From Thermohalobaculum sp050331335 (GTDB lineage Bacteria; Pseudomonadota; Alphaproteobacteria; Rhodobacterales; Rhodobacteraceae): a stretch of 15,780 nt of DNA. Below are positions 1-6,772 of the stretch, one piece after another. The stretch is taken from assembly GCA_050331335.1 (NCBI GenBank), contig JBHJGY010000110.1, positions 1 through 15,780 of the forward strand, written 5' to 3'. How positions within the stretch are numbered: position 1 is the first letter of the stretch; each line of letters begins with the position of its first letter. The notes beneath the pieces are model-generated. The model was not told where the DNA came from, made no database searches, and was given only the letters and a program-made list of their open reading frames with translations. The position numbers and the translations under genes were made by a program.

Positions 1-140
1 ACACTCCCAAACAATACACCCCGTCGACCACCCCCCCCCCCCCCCCCGCCGCCGCGCCCCCCCCTCTCCTTCGACCTACAACTCAAAAAAATACCCCCCC
101 CCCGCCGCGGCGGGGGGCGGGCCCCCCCCCCCCCGCCCAA
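1..140. other. C-homopolymer-rich low-complexity contig end, probable artefact
   Basis: Long C runs occur at 31–47, 94–103 and 122–134, mixed with GCC/CGG repeats and a self-complementary GC block around 94–121. The stretch has no credible codon structure and is quite unlike the clean coding sequence that follows. Reading frames through it would be made only of Pro, Gly and Arg. It is most simply read as poor sequence or mis-assembly at a contig end. A genuine GC-rich repeat cannot be excluded. Ordinary-looking sequence resumes at about 141. Confidence 0.6.
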
Positions 141-156
141 GCCGATCATCAACGCG

Positions 157-184
157 AAAAGGCGCCCCTCGGGGCGCCTTTTTT
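157..184. terminator. Bidirectional rho-independent terminator
   Basis: An 8-bp perfect GC stem (GGCGCCCC at 161–168, GGGGCGCC at 171–178) is preceded by four A (157–160) and followed by six T (179–184). It can therefore end transcription in both directions. On the minus strand it lies about 90 nt past the stop of the CocE/NonD hydrolase. On the plus strand, where the T tract is longer, it would end a gene lying left of the window. Bases 185–275 between it and the hydrolase stop show nothing recognisable. Confidence 0.88.
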
Positions 185-275
185 CGTCTCGCATTTCTTG
201 TCTGTCGTGGGGTCTCTTGCTTACGAGGTCTCAGCCTTAGCGGCGCACAAGCACACCATCCAGATGCCACCGCGC

Positions 276-2282
276 TCAGAGCAACCCGCGCGCCACCCGA
301 TCTTCCAGCGACCGGTCGAACACCTCTTGGGCGCCCTCATAGGCCCGAACCCGGCGCCGAAGCAGGAAATGGCCCGCCTCGCAGCTCATCTCGCCGGTCG
401 AGCATATCGTCGCCGACCACCCATCGCGCTCGTAGCGATAGACCCATTCCGTCCGATGCGCCGCACTCAGTGGATCCTCCGGCAAGATCTCGAAGATCTG
501 ACGGACCTCGTGGGACTCACGCAGCCCATGGTCATGGTGCAAGGTCCCGAAATCATCGCGGGTCTCCAGACGATACACCCCATGCGCATCCACGCTTCGG
601 CGGCTGTCGGCCTCGGGGGGTCGAATTTGGACGACATCGCTCCTCCCGGGCGACGGGATCGCCGCGGGTGCCGCGCCGGGAACAGCCTCGTAGCCGGCGC
701 GCCAGGGTAGGATTAATCGGCAGTCGGCGAGCTGCAGGGTGATCCGTGTGCGTTCCGGTGAGGGCCAAACAACGGGCCAGTAACTGGTTGAGAGCGCCAG
801 CCGCAGCCGATGTCCCGGCGCGATCCGGTGGCCGCAGGTATTCAGCGCGAAGCTCACCCGCACCGGCTTGCCCGGTTCCAGTGCCGACGGGGTCTCATGC
901 CCTGCATGGTGGCACAGATTGAGGACCCGGTAGGAGACCCGCTGCGAGCATCCGTCCGGGGCGACATCCGTGAGGCGGGCACAAAGCTGGGCGACCGGGC
1001 GGTCTGCGCTCAGGGTAAGCTCCAGCACCGGTCGCCCCAAAAGAGCCCCCGGGTGTCGATACGGCTCGGTGTCGAAAGTGAGCGAGGCGGCATCATCTGC
1101 CGCCTGGTCATCGGCTAGCTCGTTGTCGATCCGCATGCCTGGGCAGAAATAGCCCGCCCCCTGCCCGACGGTTAGCGGCGTGTCGACAACCGCAGTTCCA
1201 GAGCCTCGTACCGTGCCGAGGCCTTCCGCCGCGAGCTGGAGGACTTGGGGCGGATCAGCGGCCGGCCAAGCTGCCTCGGACACCCAGATGCCGGCCCTGT
1301 TCTTCAGCCGCGGGGACGGCGCATCGTGGTCCTGCAAATAGGCCCGCACGGCCGGCAAGGCCGCCGCCCCGCTCTCGACGCCCTTCAACCATTGATCGAA
1401 CCAGCCGATGACCTCGCCGGGGAAATCTGCCGCCGGTCCGACCCGAGCGATATGGGGATATTTGTGATCCCAAGGCCCAATGAGCGCCTTGGCACCCGGC
1501 ACATGCTCGACAAGCGCCAGTGGGGTGTTGACATAGGCATCTGCCCAGCCGCCGATTGCCAGCACCGGTACGCGGATCGCCGCCCAGTCCTCGCAAACCG
1601 AGCCGTGCCGCCAATAGCCGTCGCGGACCGGGCGGCGGAGCCAATCCGCGGCCAGAAACGGGGTCCCTGCCAAGCGCTCCATCCAGCGGGGACGCCAGTC
1701 CGCGCGCAGAGCCGGATCGGGTGGCCGCGTGTTGTAAGCGGTCATCTGAGCGCCCCAGTTGAAATTGTCCGTCAGCAAGCAGCCGCCCATGTAGTGGATG
1801 TCGTCGGCATAGCGGTCCGTTGAGGAGCAAACGGTGACCACCGCCCCAAGGGCCGGCGCCTGACGAAAGGCGAGCTGCAACCCGTTGAAGCCGCCCCATG
1901 AAATCCCGATGATCCCGATCTTGCCGGAACACCAAGGCTGGGCCGCCATCCAGGCGAGCACCGCCTCGCCATCGGCGAGTTCTTGCTCGGAATACTCATC
2001 GTCGAAGGCGCCGTCGCTCTCGCCCGTGCCGGCGATGTCGACCCGGAGGCACGCATAGCCTGCGGCGGCGAAGCGCGCATGGGTCTGCGCATCCCGGGGT
2101 GCCGTTCCGTCGCGCTTGCGATAGGGGAGATATTCGAGGATCCCAGGGGCCGGTGCATCGCCTGGCGGCAGCCAAGCACGGCCGGCGAGCCGACGGCCGT
2201 CGGGAAGCGGGACCCAAAGATGCTCGACGATCTTGGTGTCGTTGCGCAATGGCGACTTGGCGGCGGGAGGTGTGTCGGTCAT
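276..2282 (-). CDS. CocE/NonD family (peptidase S15-like) serine hydrolase
   Basis: A 668-residue alpha/beta hydrolase of the X-Pro dipeptidyl-peptidase S15 / cocaine-esterase type. The family cleaves esters, amides or acyl-peptides; the substrate here is unknown. The nucleophile is Ser128 in GISWGG. Asp248 (GGWAD) and His273 (GPWDH) complete the triad in CocE order and spacing. A C-terminal jelly-roll domain follows at roughly 310–560, then about 110 further residues ending in a beta-rich segment, which accounts for the length above CocE (574). No signal peptide is seen, so it is probably cytoplasmic. The start at 2282 is chosen because AGGAG sits 6 nt before this ATG; an in-frame ATG at 2318 would add 12 residues but lacks a ribosome binding site. 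It is transcribed alone, divergent from the kinase gene, towards the terminator at 157–184. Class assignment is secure; the physiological substrate is not. Confidence 0.9.
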   Translation of the reverse strand: MTDTPPAAKSPLRNDTKIVEHLWVPLPDGRRLAGRAWLPPGDAPAPGILEYLPYRKRDGTAPRDAQTHARFAAAGYACLRVDIAGTGESDGAFDDEYSEQELADGEAVLAWMAAQPWCSGKIGIIGISWGGFNGLQLAFRQAPALGAVVTVCSSTDRYADDIHYMGGCLLTDNFNWGAQMTAYNTRPPDPALRADWRPRWMERLAGTPFLAADWLRRPVRDGYWRHGSVCEDWAAIRVPVLAIGGWADAYVNTPLALVEHVPGAKALIGPWDHKYPHIARVGPAADFPGEVIGWFDQWLKGVESGAAALPAVRAYLQDHDAPSPRLKNRAGIWVSEAAWPAADPPQVLQLAAEGLGTVRGSGTAVVDTPLTVGQGAGYFCPGMRIDNELADDQAADDAASLTFDTEPYRHPGALLGRPVLELTLSADRPVAQLCARLTDVAPDGCSQRVSYRVLNLCHHAGHETPSALEPGKPVRVSFALNTCGHRIAPGHRLRLALSTSYWPVVWPSPERTRITLQLADCRLILPWRAGYEAVPGAAPAAIPSPGRSDVVQIRPPEADSRRSVDAHGVYRLETRDDFGTLHHDHGLRESHEVRQIFEILPEDPLSAAHRTEWVYRYERDGWSATICSTGEMSCEAGHFLLRRRVRAYEGAQEVFDRSLEDRVARGLL

Positions 2283-2288
2283 GGCGGT

Positions 2289-2294
2289 ACTCCT
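2289..2294 (-). promoter_or_regulatory. Ribosome binding site deciding the hydrolase start
   Basis: On the minus strand this reads AGGAGT, 6 nt before the ATG at 2282–2280. The alternative in-frame ATG at 2318 has no purine-rich motif at a suitable distance, so the shorter protein is preferred. Confidence 0.75.
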
Positions 2295-2348
2295 GTCGCT
2301 GCGAGACTGAGGCGGCATCGGAGATTTGGCAAGCGGGCAGAACCAATC

Positions 2349-2353
2349 AGGAG
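2349..2353 (+). promoter_or_regulatory. Ribosome binding site deciding the kinase start
   Basis: AGGAG ends 5 nt before the ATG at 2359. The in-frame ATG at 2326 lies upstream of this motif and has no comparable site, so the start at 2359 is favoured. The 76-bp gap between the two divergent start codons (2283–2358) must hold both promoters, but I see no convincing -35/-10 pair there. Confidence 0.75.
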
Positions 2354-2358
2354 ATGCG

Positions 2359-3393
2359 ATGGCTGGGCTTTACGGGACGGACTATGTCGAAACACTGCGC
2401 CAAGGGGTGGCGCGCGCGATTGGCGACTGGGGTTTTTCGCCCCACGCCGAGGTCGCGCTGATAACGGTCTCAGAGAACGCAACCTTCCGGGTGAGCGAGC
2501 CGGCAGGCGGCCGGACAGGCGTCTTCCGCGTCTACCGACAGGGCTATCACAGCCGCGCAGAGATCCTCTCCGAACTCGCTTGGATCGAGGCCGTCCGCAA
2601 CGATGCCGTGGTGCGCACCCCGGCGCTGCTCCAACGCCGCGACGGGCAACGCCTCGGCGTGCTGCCCGACGGCCGAGAGGTCGCCGCGTTTGCTCATGCC
2701 CCCGGCCAAGAGCCGCGCCCCGATGAGCCGCTGGAGCCCGCCTTCCATGCTCTCGGCGCGATCACGGCCCGCCTCCACGCTCATGCGCGCAGATGGCAGC
2801 CTCCTGCCGGATTCCAGCGCAAGCGCTGGGATTGGGACACCTGTGTCGGCCCGCGGGCACATTGGGGCGATTGGCGCAACGCGCTCGGCCTGTCGCCAGA
2901 GGGGACCGCGCTTCTCGGCCGGACCGCCGAGGCGCTTCGGCACAGGCTCGGCATCTACGGTACCGCAGCGGCGCGCTTTGGACTGATCCATGCCGATCTC
3001 AGGCTTGCCAATCTTCTGGTCGACGGTACCACGCTCACTGTCATCGATTTCGACGATTGCGGCTTCGGCTGGCACGGTTTCGATTTCGCCGCCGCCATCA
3101 GCTTCTTTGAGACCGACCCGCAGATCCCGGCCCTCGAAGCCGCCTGGCTCGAGGGGTATCGGACGGTCGCAGAGCTTGCGCCCGAGGACGCCGCAATGCT
3201 TCCGGTATTCGTGATGCTCCGACGGCTCCAATTGACCGCCTGGATCGCAAGCCACCGGGAAACCCCGACCGCCTCCGAGCTCGGTGCCGACTACACAACC
3301 GGGACCCTCACGCTGGCTGAGCGGTTCCTTGCTGCACCATCGGGGCGATCGCGCAGCGGCAGCGGGGTTTCCTCCGCGCCCGCCCGAGGCTAA
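2359..3393 (+). CDS. APH/ChoK-fold phosphotransferase (aminoglycoside-phosphotransferase family)
   Basis: A 344-residue kinase-like protein of the APH/homoserine kinase II/SrkA superfamily. It would transfer the ATP gamma-phosphate to a small-molecule or protein hydroxyl; the acceptor cannot be told. The catalytic loop is HADLRLAN (His211, Asp213, Asn218), and the metal-binding motif IDFDD has Asp230. The segment VFRVYR around residues 55–60 sits where the N-lobe strand would be. The C-terminal ~20 residues are Ser/Arg/Pro-rich and probably disordered. It is the first gene of a same-strand trio: the metallophosphoesterase starts 38 nt after its stop. The family includes antibiotic kinases, but most chromosomal members beside metabolic genes are not resistance genes, and nothing here argues for resistance. 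A homoserine, choline or sugar-like metabolite is equally possible. Confidence 0.85.
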   Translation: MAGLYGTDYVETLRQGVARAIGDWGFSPHAEVALITVSENATFRVSEPAGGRTGVFRVYRQGYHSRAEILSELAWIEAVRNDAVVRTPALLQRRDGQRLGVLPDGREVAAFAHAPGQEPRPDEPLEPAFHALGAITARLHAHARRWQPPAGFQRKRWDWDTCVGPRAHWGDWRNALGLSPEGTALLGRTAEALRHRLGIYGTAAARFGLIHADLRLANLLVDGTTLTVIDFDDCGFGWHGFDFAAAISFFETDPQIPALEAAWLEGYRTVAELAPEDAAMLPVFVMLRRLQLTAWIASHRETPTASELGADYTTGTLTLAERFLAAPSGRSRSGSGVSSAPARG

Positions 3394-3431
3394 GAAAAAG
3401 CGTTAGCCCCGACCCAGCCGCAGGTTCTCCG

Positions 3432-4241
3432 ATGCTGCTCGCCCAGATCACCGATCTCCACATGCGCGCCGACGAAACGCCACTCTCTGGCGCCATCGTC
3501 ACGCGCCCCTACACGATCGCCGCTGTCGACGCGCTGAACGCGCTCCGGCCGGACGCGGTCGTGATCACCGGCGATCTGACAGATATCGGCACCGACGCGG
3601 AATACGCCCTCCTGCGTGCCGAGCTCGAGCGGCTGACGATGCCGATCTATCTGATCCCGGGCAACCACGACCGCCGGGCCGAACTCCGCGCCGCCTTCGC
3701 GGATCATGCCTATCTTCCGAGCGAGGGCCCGCTGCAATGGGTCGTGGACGACCATCCTGTTCGGCTCATTGGGCTCGACAGCGTTATCCCAGGCGCGAGC
3801 CACGGCGAAGTCACGACCGACAGCCTAGCCTGGCTCGACGCCACCCTTGCAGCAGACCCGCGCCCCACCATCGTCGCCATCCACCACCCGCCCTTCCCCA
3901 CCGGCATCGCCTCGATGGACCAGATCGGCTGCCGCAACGGCGAGGCGCTGGGCCAGGTGATCGCCCGGCACCCGCATGTGGCCCGGGTCATCGCAGGCCA
4001 CCATCACCGGCCCGTGCAGATCCTTTGGCGCGGGACGCTCGGGATCATTGCCCCATCCATTGCCCATCAAGTGGCGCTCGATTTCGAGCTGGCCGAGATC
4101 GCGTCCTGGATCCTCGAACCGCCGGCCATGCTGCTCCATCGCTGGACCGAAAGCAGCGGGATCGTCACCCATATGGCTTACATCGGCGCCTTTGACGGAC
4201 CACACAAGTTCAACTTAGACCCGGCTTATCCTGGCGCGTGA
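3432..4241 (+). CDS. Class III cyclic-nucleotide / glycerophosphodiester phosphodiesterase (GpdQ/CpdA-like)
   Basis: A 269-residue calcineurin-like metallophosphoesterase. All dinuclear metal ligands of the GpdQ/Rv0805/CpdA group are present in order: Asp8 and His10 (TDLH), Asp48 (GDLTD), Asn78 (GNHD), His151/152 (IHHPP), and His190 plus His192 (GHHH). Length and ligand spacing are close to Enterobacter GpdQ. Members hydrolyse 3',5'-cyclic nucleotides or glycerophosphodiesters, and specificity cannot be read from sequence. There is no signal peptide, so it is probably cytoplasmic. The ribosome binding site is weak (CAGG about 8 nt before the ATG). The gap to the kinase is 38 nt; the dehydrogenase ATG follows the stop by 47 nt. 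Pairing with a kinase suggests a phosphorylated or phosphodiester metabolite, which is inference. Confidence 0.88.
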   Translation: MLLAQITDLHMRADETPLSGAIVTRPYTIAAVDALNALRPDAVVITGDLTDIGTDAEYALLRAELERLTMPIYLIPGNHDRRAELRAAFADHAYLPSEGPLQWVVDDHPVRLIGLDSVIPGASHGEVTTDSLAWLDATLAADPRPTIVAIHHPPFPTGIASMDQIGCRNGEALGQVIARHPHVARVIAGHHHRPVQILWRGTLGIIAPSIAHQVALDFELAEIASWILEPPAMLLHRWTESSGIVTHMAYIGAFDGPHKFNLDPAYPGA

Positions 4242-4288
4242 CCCCCCTGGAACGCGTTGGGTCGCAGCCCCGCATCACTGAGGCATCT

Positions 4289-5056
4289 ATGGAAGGACTC
4301 TCTGGCAAATCCGCCCTGGTCACCGGCGCGAGCCGCGGCATCGGCGCCGAGGCGGCGAAGGCGTTGGCAGCCGCTGGCGTGGGCGTCGTGCTTGCAGCTC
4401 GCAGCGTCGACAAGGCCGCCGCCGTGGCCGATGAGATCACCGCAGCCGGTGGGCGGGCAGAGGCAATCACCTGCGACGTCGCCCGCTATGGCGATGTGGC
4501 AGCGGCGGTCGAACGTGCGGCCGCGGCCTTTGGGGGGATTGATATCCTCGTCAATAATGCCGGGCTGATCGAGCCGGTCGCACGGATCGACGAAAGCGAT
4601 CCGGAAGCCTGGGGCTATGTGATCGACGTCAACCTAAAGGGCGTCTATCACGGCATCCGCGCTGCGATCCCGGCCATGCGCGCCTCTGGCGACGGGAGCG
4701 GCGTCATCATCAACATCAGCTCCGGTGCAGCGGTGAGCGCTTTGGAAGGCTGGAGCCACTACTGCTCCAGCAAGGCCGCGGTTCTGTCGCTGACCCGCTG
4801 CACCCAGAAGGAATGGGGCGAGCGGGGCATCCGAACCGTGGGCCTGTCACCTGGCACAGTGGCCACCGAGATGCAGCGGCAGATCAAGGCTTCGGGTGTC
4901 AATCCGGTGAGCCAGCTCGCCTGGGAGAGCCATATCCCGCCGGAATGGGTGGGCCGCGCCATCGTCTGGCTTTGCTCTGAGGACGCGGCCGACTTCGCAG
5001 GCGACGATGTCCGGCTCCGCGACGAGGACATCCGCAAGCGCATCGGGCTCATATGA
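4289..5056 (+). CDS. Short-chain dehydrogenase/reductase (SDR)
   Basis: A 255-residue classical SDR. It has the Rossmann cofactor motif TGASRGIG (residues 12–19), NNAG (89–92), and a catalytic Ser135, Tyr148, Lys152 set (ISS…YxxxK). Arg38 after the second strand (AARS) suggests NADP(H) preference. The start at 4289 is chosen because TGAGG lies 5 nt upstream and the protein then begins just before the cofactor fold. An in-frame GTG at 4238 overlaps the phosphoesterase stop and would add 17 residues without homology to an SDR N-terminus. The C-terminal segment with DEDIRKRIGL resembles the ends of other bacterial SDRs. It is the last gene of the kinase–phosphoesterase–SDR trio, and the hairpin at 5065–5105 follows directly. 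The substrate is unknown. Confidence 0.9.
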   Translation: MEGLSGKSALVTGASRGIGAEAAKALAAAGVGVVLAARSVDKAAAVADEITAAGGRAEAITCDVARYGDVAAAVERAAAAFGGIDILVNNAGLIEPVARIDESDPEAWGYVIDVNLKGVYHGIRAAIPAMRASGDGSGVIINISSGAAVSALEGWSHYCSSKAAVLSLTRCTQKEWGERGIRTVGLSPGTVATEMQRQIKASGVNPVSQLAWESHIPPEWVGRAIVWLCSEDAADFAGDDVRLRDEDIRKRIGLI

Positions 5057-5064
5057 GGATCGGC

Positions 5065-5105
5065 GCCCCGCTTTCCAAATCGCGAAAGCGGGGCGAAAGC
5101 GGGGC
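5065..5105. terminator. Strong hairpin between convergent genes, with duplicated right arm
   Basis: The left arm GCCCCGCTTTC (5065–5075) pairs perfectly over 11 bp with GAAAGCGGGGC (5084–5094) across an 8-nt loop. The right arm is then repeated exactly in tandem at 5095–5105, so the left arm can pair with either copy. The element lies between the SDR stop (5056) and the stop of the convergent binding-protein gene (5122), where a shared terminator is expected. Neither side has a proper T tract, so it may act as an RNA 3'-end stabiliser or a rho-assisted site rather than a classical intrinsic terminator. Confidence 0.6.
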
Positions 5106-5121
5106 GGTCAAGCCTAGGCGA

Positions 5122-6693
5122 TCAGGCCATCCACCAGCGCTCGAAGGCCTTGAAGCCGTCCAACTGCCAGTCCGAGCCCACCTGCTCCCCATGTGCAACG
5201 CCGGGGGCCCGACCGAACACGTAGTTCTTGAAGAACGGGATCACCGCGCCCGACTCCTCATGGACGAGCCGCTGCATTTCGCCATACATCTCCCCGCGCT
5301 TTGCCGGATCGAGTTCGCCCCGTGCCTCACGGAGAAGGCTGTCGAAGCGGGCGTTGGAAAAGCCGGTCTCGTTCCAAACAGCACCGGTCTCGTAGGCTTG
5401 GGAGAAGATCATGTCCGGCGTCGGCCGCGCGGCCCAGAGGCTCGTAACGAACGGCTTCTGCAACCAGACATTCGACCAATAGCCATCCGCTGGCTCCCGT
5501 GCGACCCGGACCGAGATGCCGCCCGCCGCTGCCTGCTCCGCATAGAGCTGTGCGGCATCGACGGCGCCGGGCCAGATACCGTCGGCGGTCGACAGAGCGA
5601 CCTCAAGACTGTCGAGCCCGGCCTCGCGCAGATGGAACCGCGAGCGCTCGGGGTCGTATGCGCGCTGCGGAAGTTCGGGGTTGAAGTAGGGCATCGAAGG
5701 CGCGACCGGTTGATCGTTGGCCACCGACGCGTGGCCGCCGGCAACGATGCGGATCAGCGCATCACGGTCGATGCCGTGCTTGAGGGCGAGGCGGACATTG
5801 CGGTCGCCGAACGGCTCGATCCCAGCATTCATCGCCATGATCACATGCGTGGCCGACGGGACCGAGTCGATGAGAACGCGCCCCGTCGCAGCCAGCCGAT
5901 CGACCGTCTTCAGCTCCAGGTTTCCAACCGCATCGACCTGACCGGAAATCAGCGCCGCAGTCCGCGCCGTTGGATCGCTGATCAAGACGACTTCGCCGGC
6001 ATCGAACCAAGCTGCGCCCTGCTTCCAGTAATCCGGGTTCCGGGTGAGCGTCGAGCGTTGGCCGGGCGAGAAGCTCTCCAGCACATAGCCACCGGTGCCG
6101 ACGCCCGATAGATCGAGCGCCCCGGACGTGTCGAGCGGGCAAATCCCAAGGTGATAGTCCGACAAATAGATCGGGAAGTCCGCATTCGGCGCCGCGAGCT
6201 CGACGACCACGCCATCCGGCCCGTCGGCGCGGATTTCGGCGACACCGCTCAGGAGCGTGGCCGCGCCGGATTTCGCGTCCTCTCCCCGGTGGTGGTTCAG
6301 CGAGGCGACAACGTCCTCGGGGGCAAGCGACTTGCCGTTGTGGAAGGTCACGCCGGAGCGCAGCCGAAAGCGCCAGATGCGGGCGTCGGCGCTCTCCCAG
6401 CTCTCGGCAAGCTCGGGGGCCAAAGAGCCGTCGGCGGCAATTTCGGTAAGGTTATTGCGAAGCGCGAAGCCCAAGCAGATTTGCTGCGCTGAGGCGAAAC
6501 CGGCGGGGTCGAGACTGTCGGCCGAAGAGCCGTTGGAGACGGCGATGCGAAGCAGACCACCGCGGCTCGGCGCGCTCTGGGCGCGGGCCATTGCGGGGAG
6601 GAGGGCGGAGCCGGCAACAGCGGCGGCACCGGCGAGGATCTGGCGTCTGTCGAGAAGGTCGAGGCGGGTGTCGGGACTGTAAGTGCAGCGCAT
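5122..6693 (-). CDS. ABC transporter substrate-binding protein, family 5 (peptide/nickel/opine type), Tat-exported
   Basis: A 523-residue extracytoplasmic solute-binding protein of the DppA/OppA/NikA family. The N-terminus has a twin-arginine signal: DRRQIL with Arg16–Arg17, an Ala-rich hydrophobic stretch, and a likely cleavage site after ARA38. The mature part shows family hallmarks: a SADSLDP segment, LAPELAESWE, and the WRFRLRSGVTFHNGKSLAPEDVV region. The start at 6693 is chosen for the GGGAG 6 nt upstream; an ATG at 6720 would add nine residues and has no site. It lies 79 nt downstream of the P450 gene on the same strand, so the two are probably co-transcribed. No permease or ATPase gene is visible on either side, so its partners must be elsewhere. 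Peptides, opines or other small solutes are possible ligands. Confidence 0.9.
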   Translation of the reverse strand: MRCTYSPDTRLDLLDRRQILAGAAAVAGSALLPAMARAQSAPSRGGLLRIAVSNGSSADSLDPAGFASAQQICLGFALRNNLTEIAADGSLAPELAESWESADARIWRFRLRSGVTFHNGKSLAPEDVVASLNHHRGEDAKSGAATLLSGVAEIRADGPDGVVVELAAPNADFPIYLSDYHLGICPLDTSGALDLSGVGTGGYVLESFSPGQRSTLTRNPDYWKQGAAWFDAGEVVLISDPTARTAALISGQVDAVGNLELKTVDRLAATGRVLIDSVPSATHVIMAMNAGIEPFGDRNVRLALKHGIDRDALIRIVAGGHASVANDQPVAPSMPYFNPELPQRAYDPERSRFHLREAGLDSLEVALSTADGIWPGAVDAAQLYAEQAAAGGISVRVAREPADGYWSNVWLQKPFVTSLWAARPTPDMIFSQAYETGAVWNETGFSNARFDSLLREARGELDPAKRGEMYGEMQRLVHEESGAVIPFFKNYVFGRAPGVAHGEQVGSDWQLDGFKAFERWWMA

Positions 6694-6699
6694 TGCGGT

Positions 6700-6704
6700 C
6701 TCCC
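6700..6704 (-). promoter_or_regulatory. Ribosome binding site deciding the binding-protein start
   Basis: On the minus strand this reads GGGAG, 6 nt before the ATG at 6693. It places the start so that the Tat twin arginines fall at residues 16–17. Confidence 0.7.
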
Positions 6705-6713
6705 ATGGCCTGG

Positions 6714-6731
6714 CTGACAACTAAGTGTCAG
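6714..6731. promoter_or_regulatory. 18-bp palindrome, candidate operator upstream of the binding-protein gene
   Basis: CTGACA (6714–6719) and TGTCAG (6726–6731) form a perfect inverted repeat with a 6-nt spacer whose central TA is also symmetric. It lies 21–38 nt upstream of the binding-protein start codon within the 79-nt P450/binding-protein gap. Size and geometry suit a dimeric helix-turn-helix repressor such as a TetR- or GntR-type protein, but no regulator gene is in the window. A short transcript hairpin is an alternative. Confidence 0.45.
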
Positions 6732-6772
6732 ACATCTAGTCCTTGGAGCCGTCCCGGCGAGCTGGCAGTGCC

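Noticed and set aside
76..270. A 64-codon minus-strand frame through the poly-C end and the terminator
   Set aside because: It consists of homopolymer-derived Pro/Gly/Arg and reads through the terminator hairpin.
2359..3393. Aminoglycoside resistance by the APH-family kinase
   Set aside because: Only generic kinase-fold motifs are present. The gene sits in a metabolic trio with the base composition of its neighbours and no mobile element, so resistance is not supported.
5053..6111. A 352-codon plus-strand open frame opposite the substrate-binding protein gene
   Set aside because: It is antisense to a gene with a clear Tat signal and family motifs. Its own product is Arg/Pro-rich with no domain.
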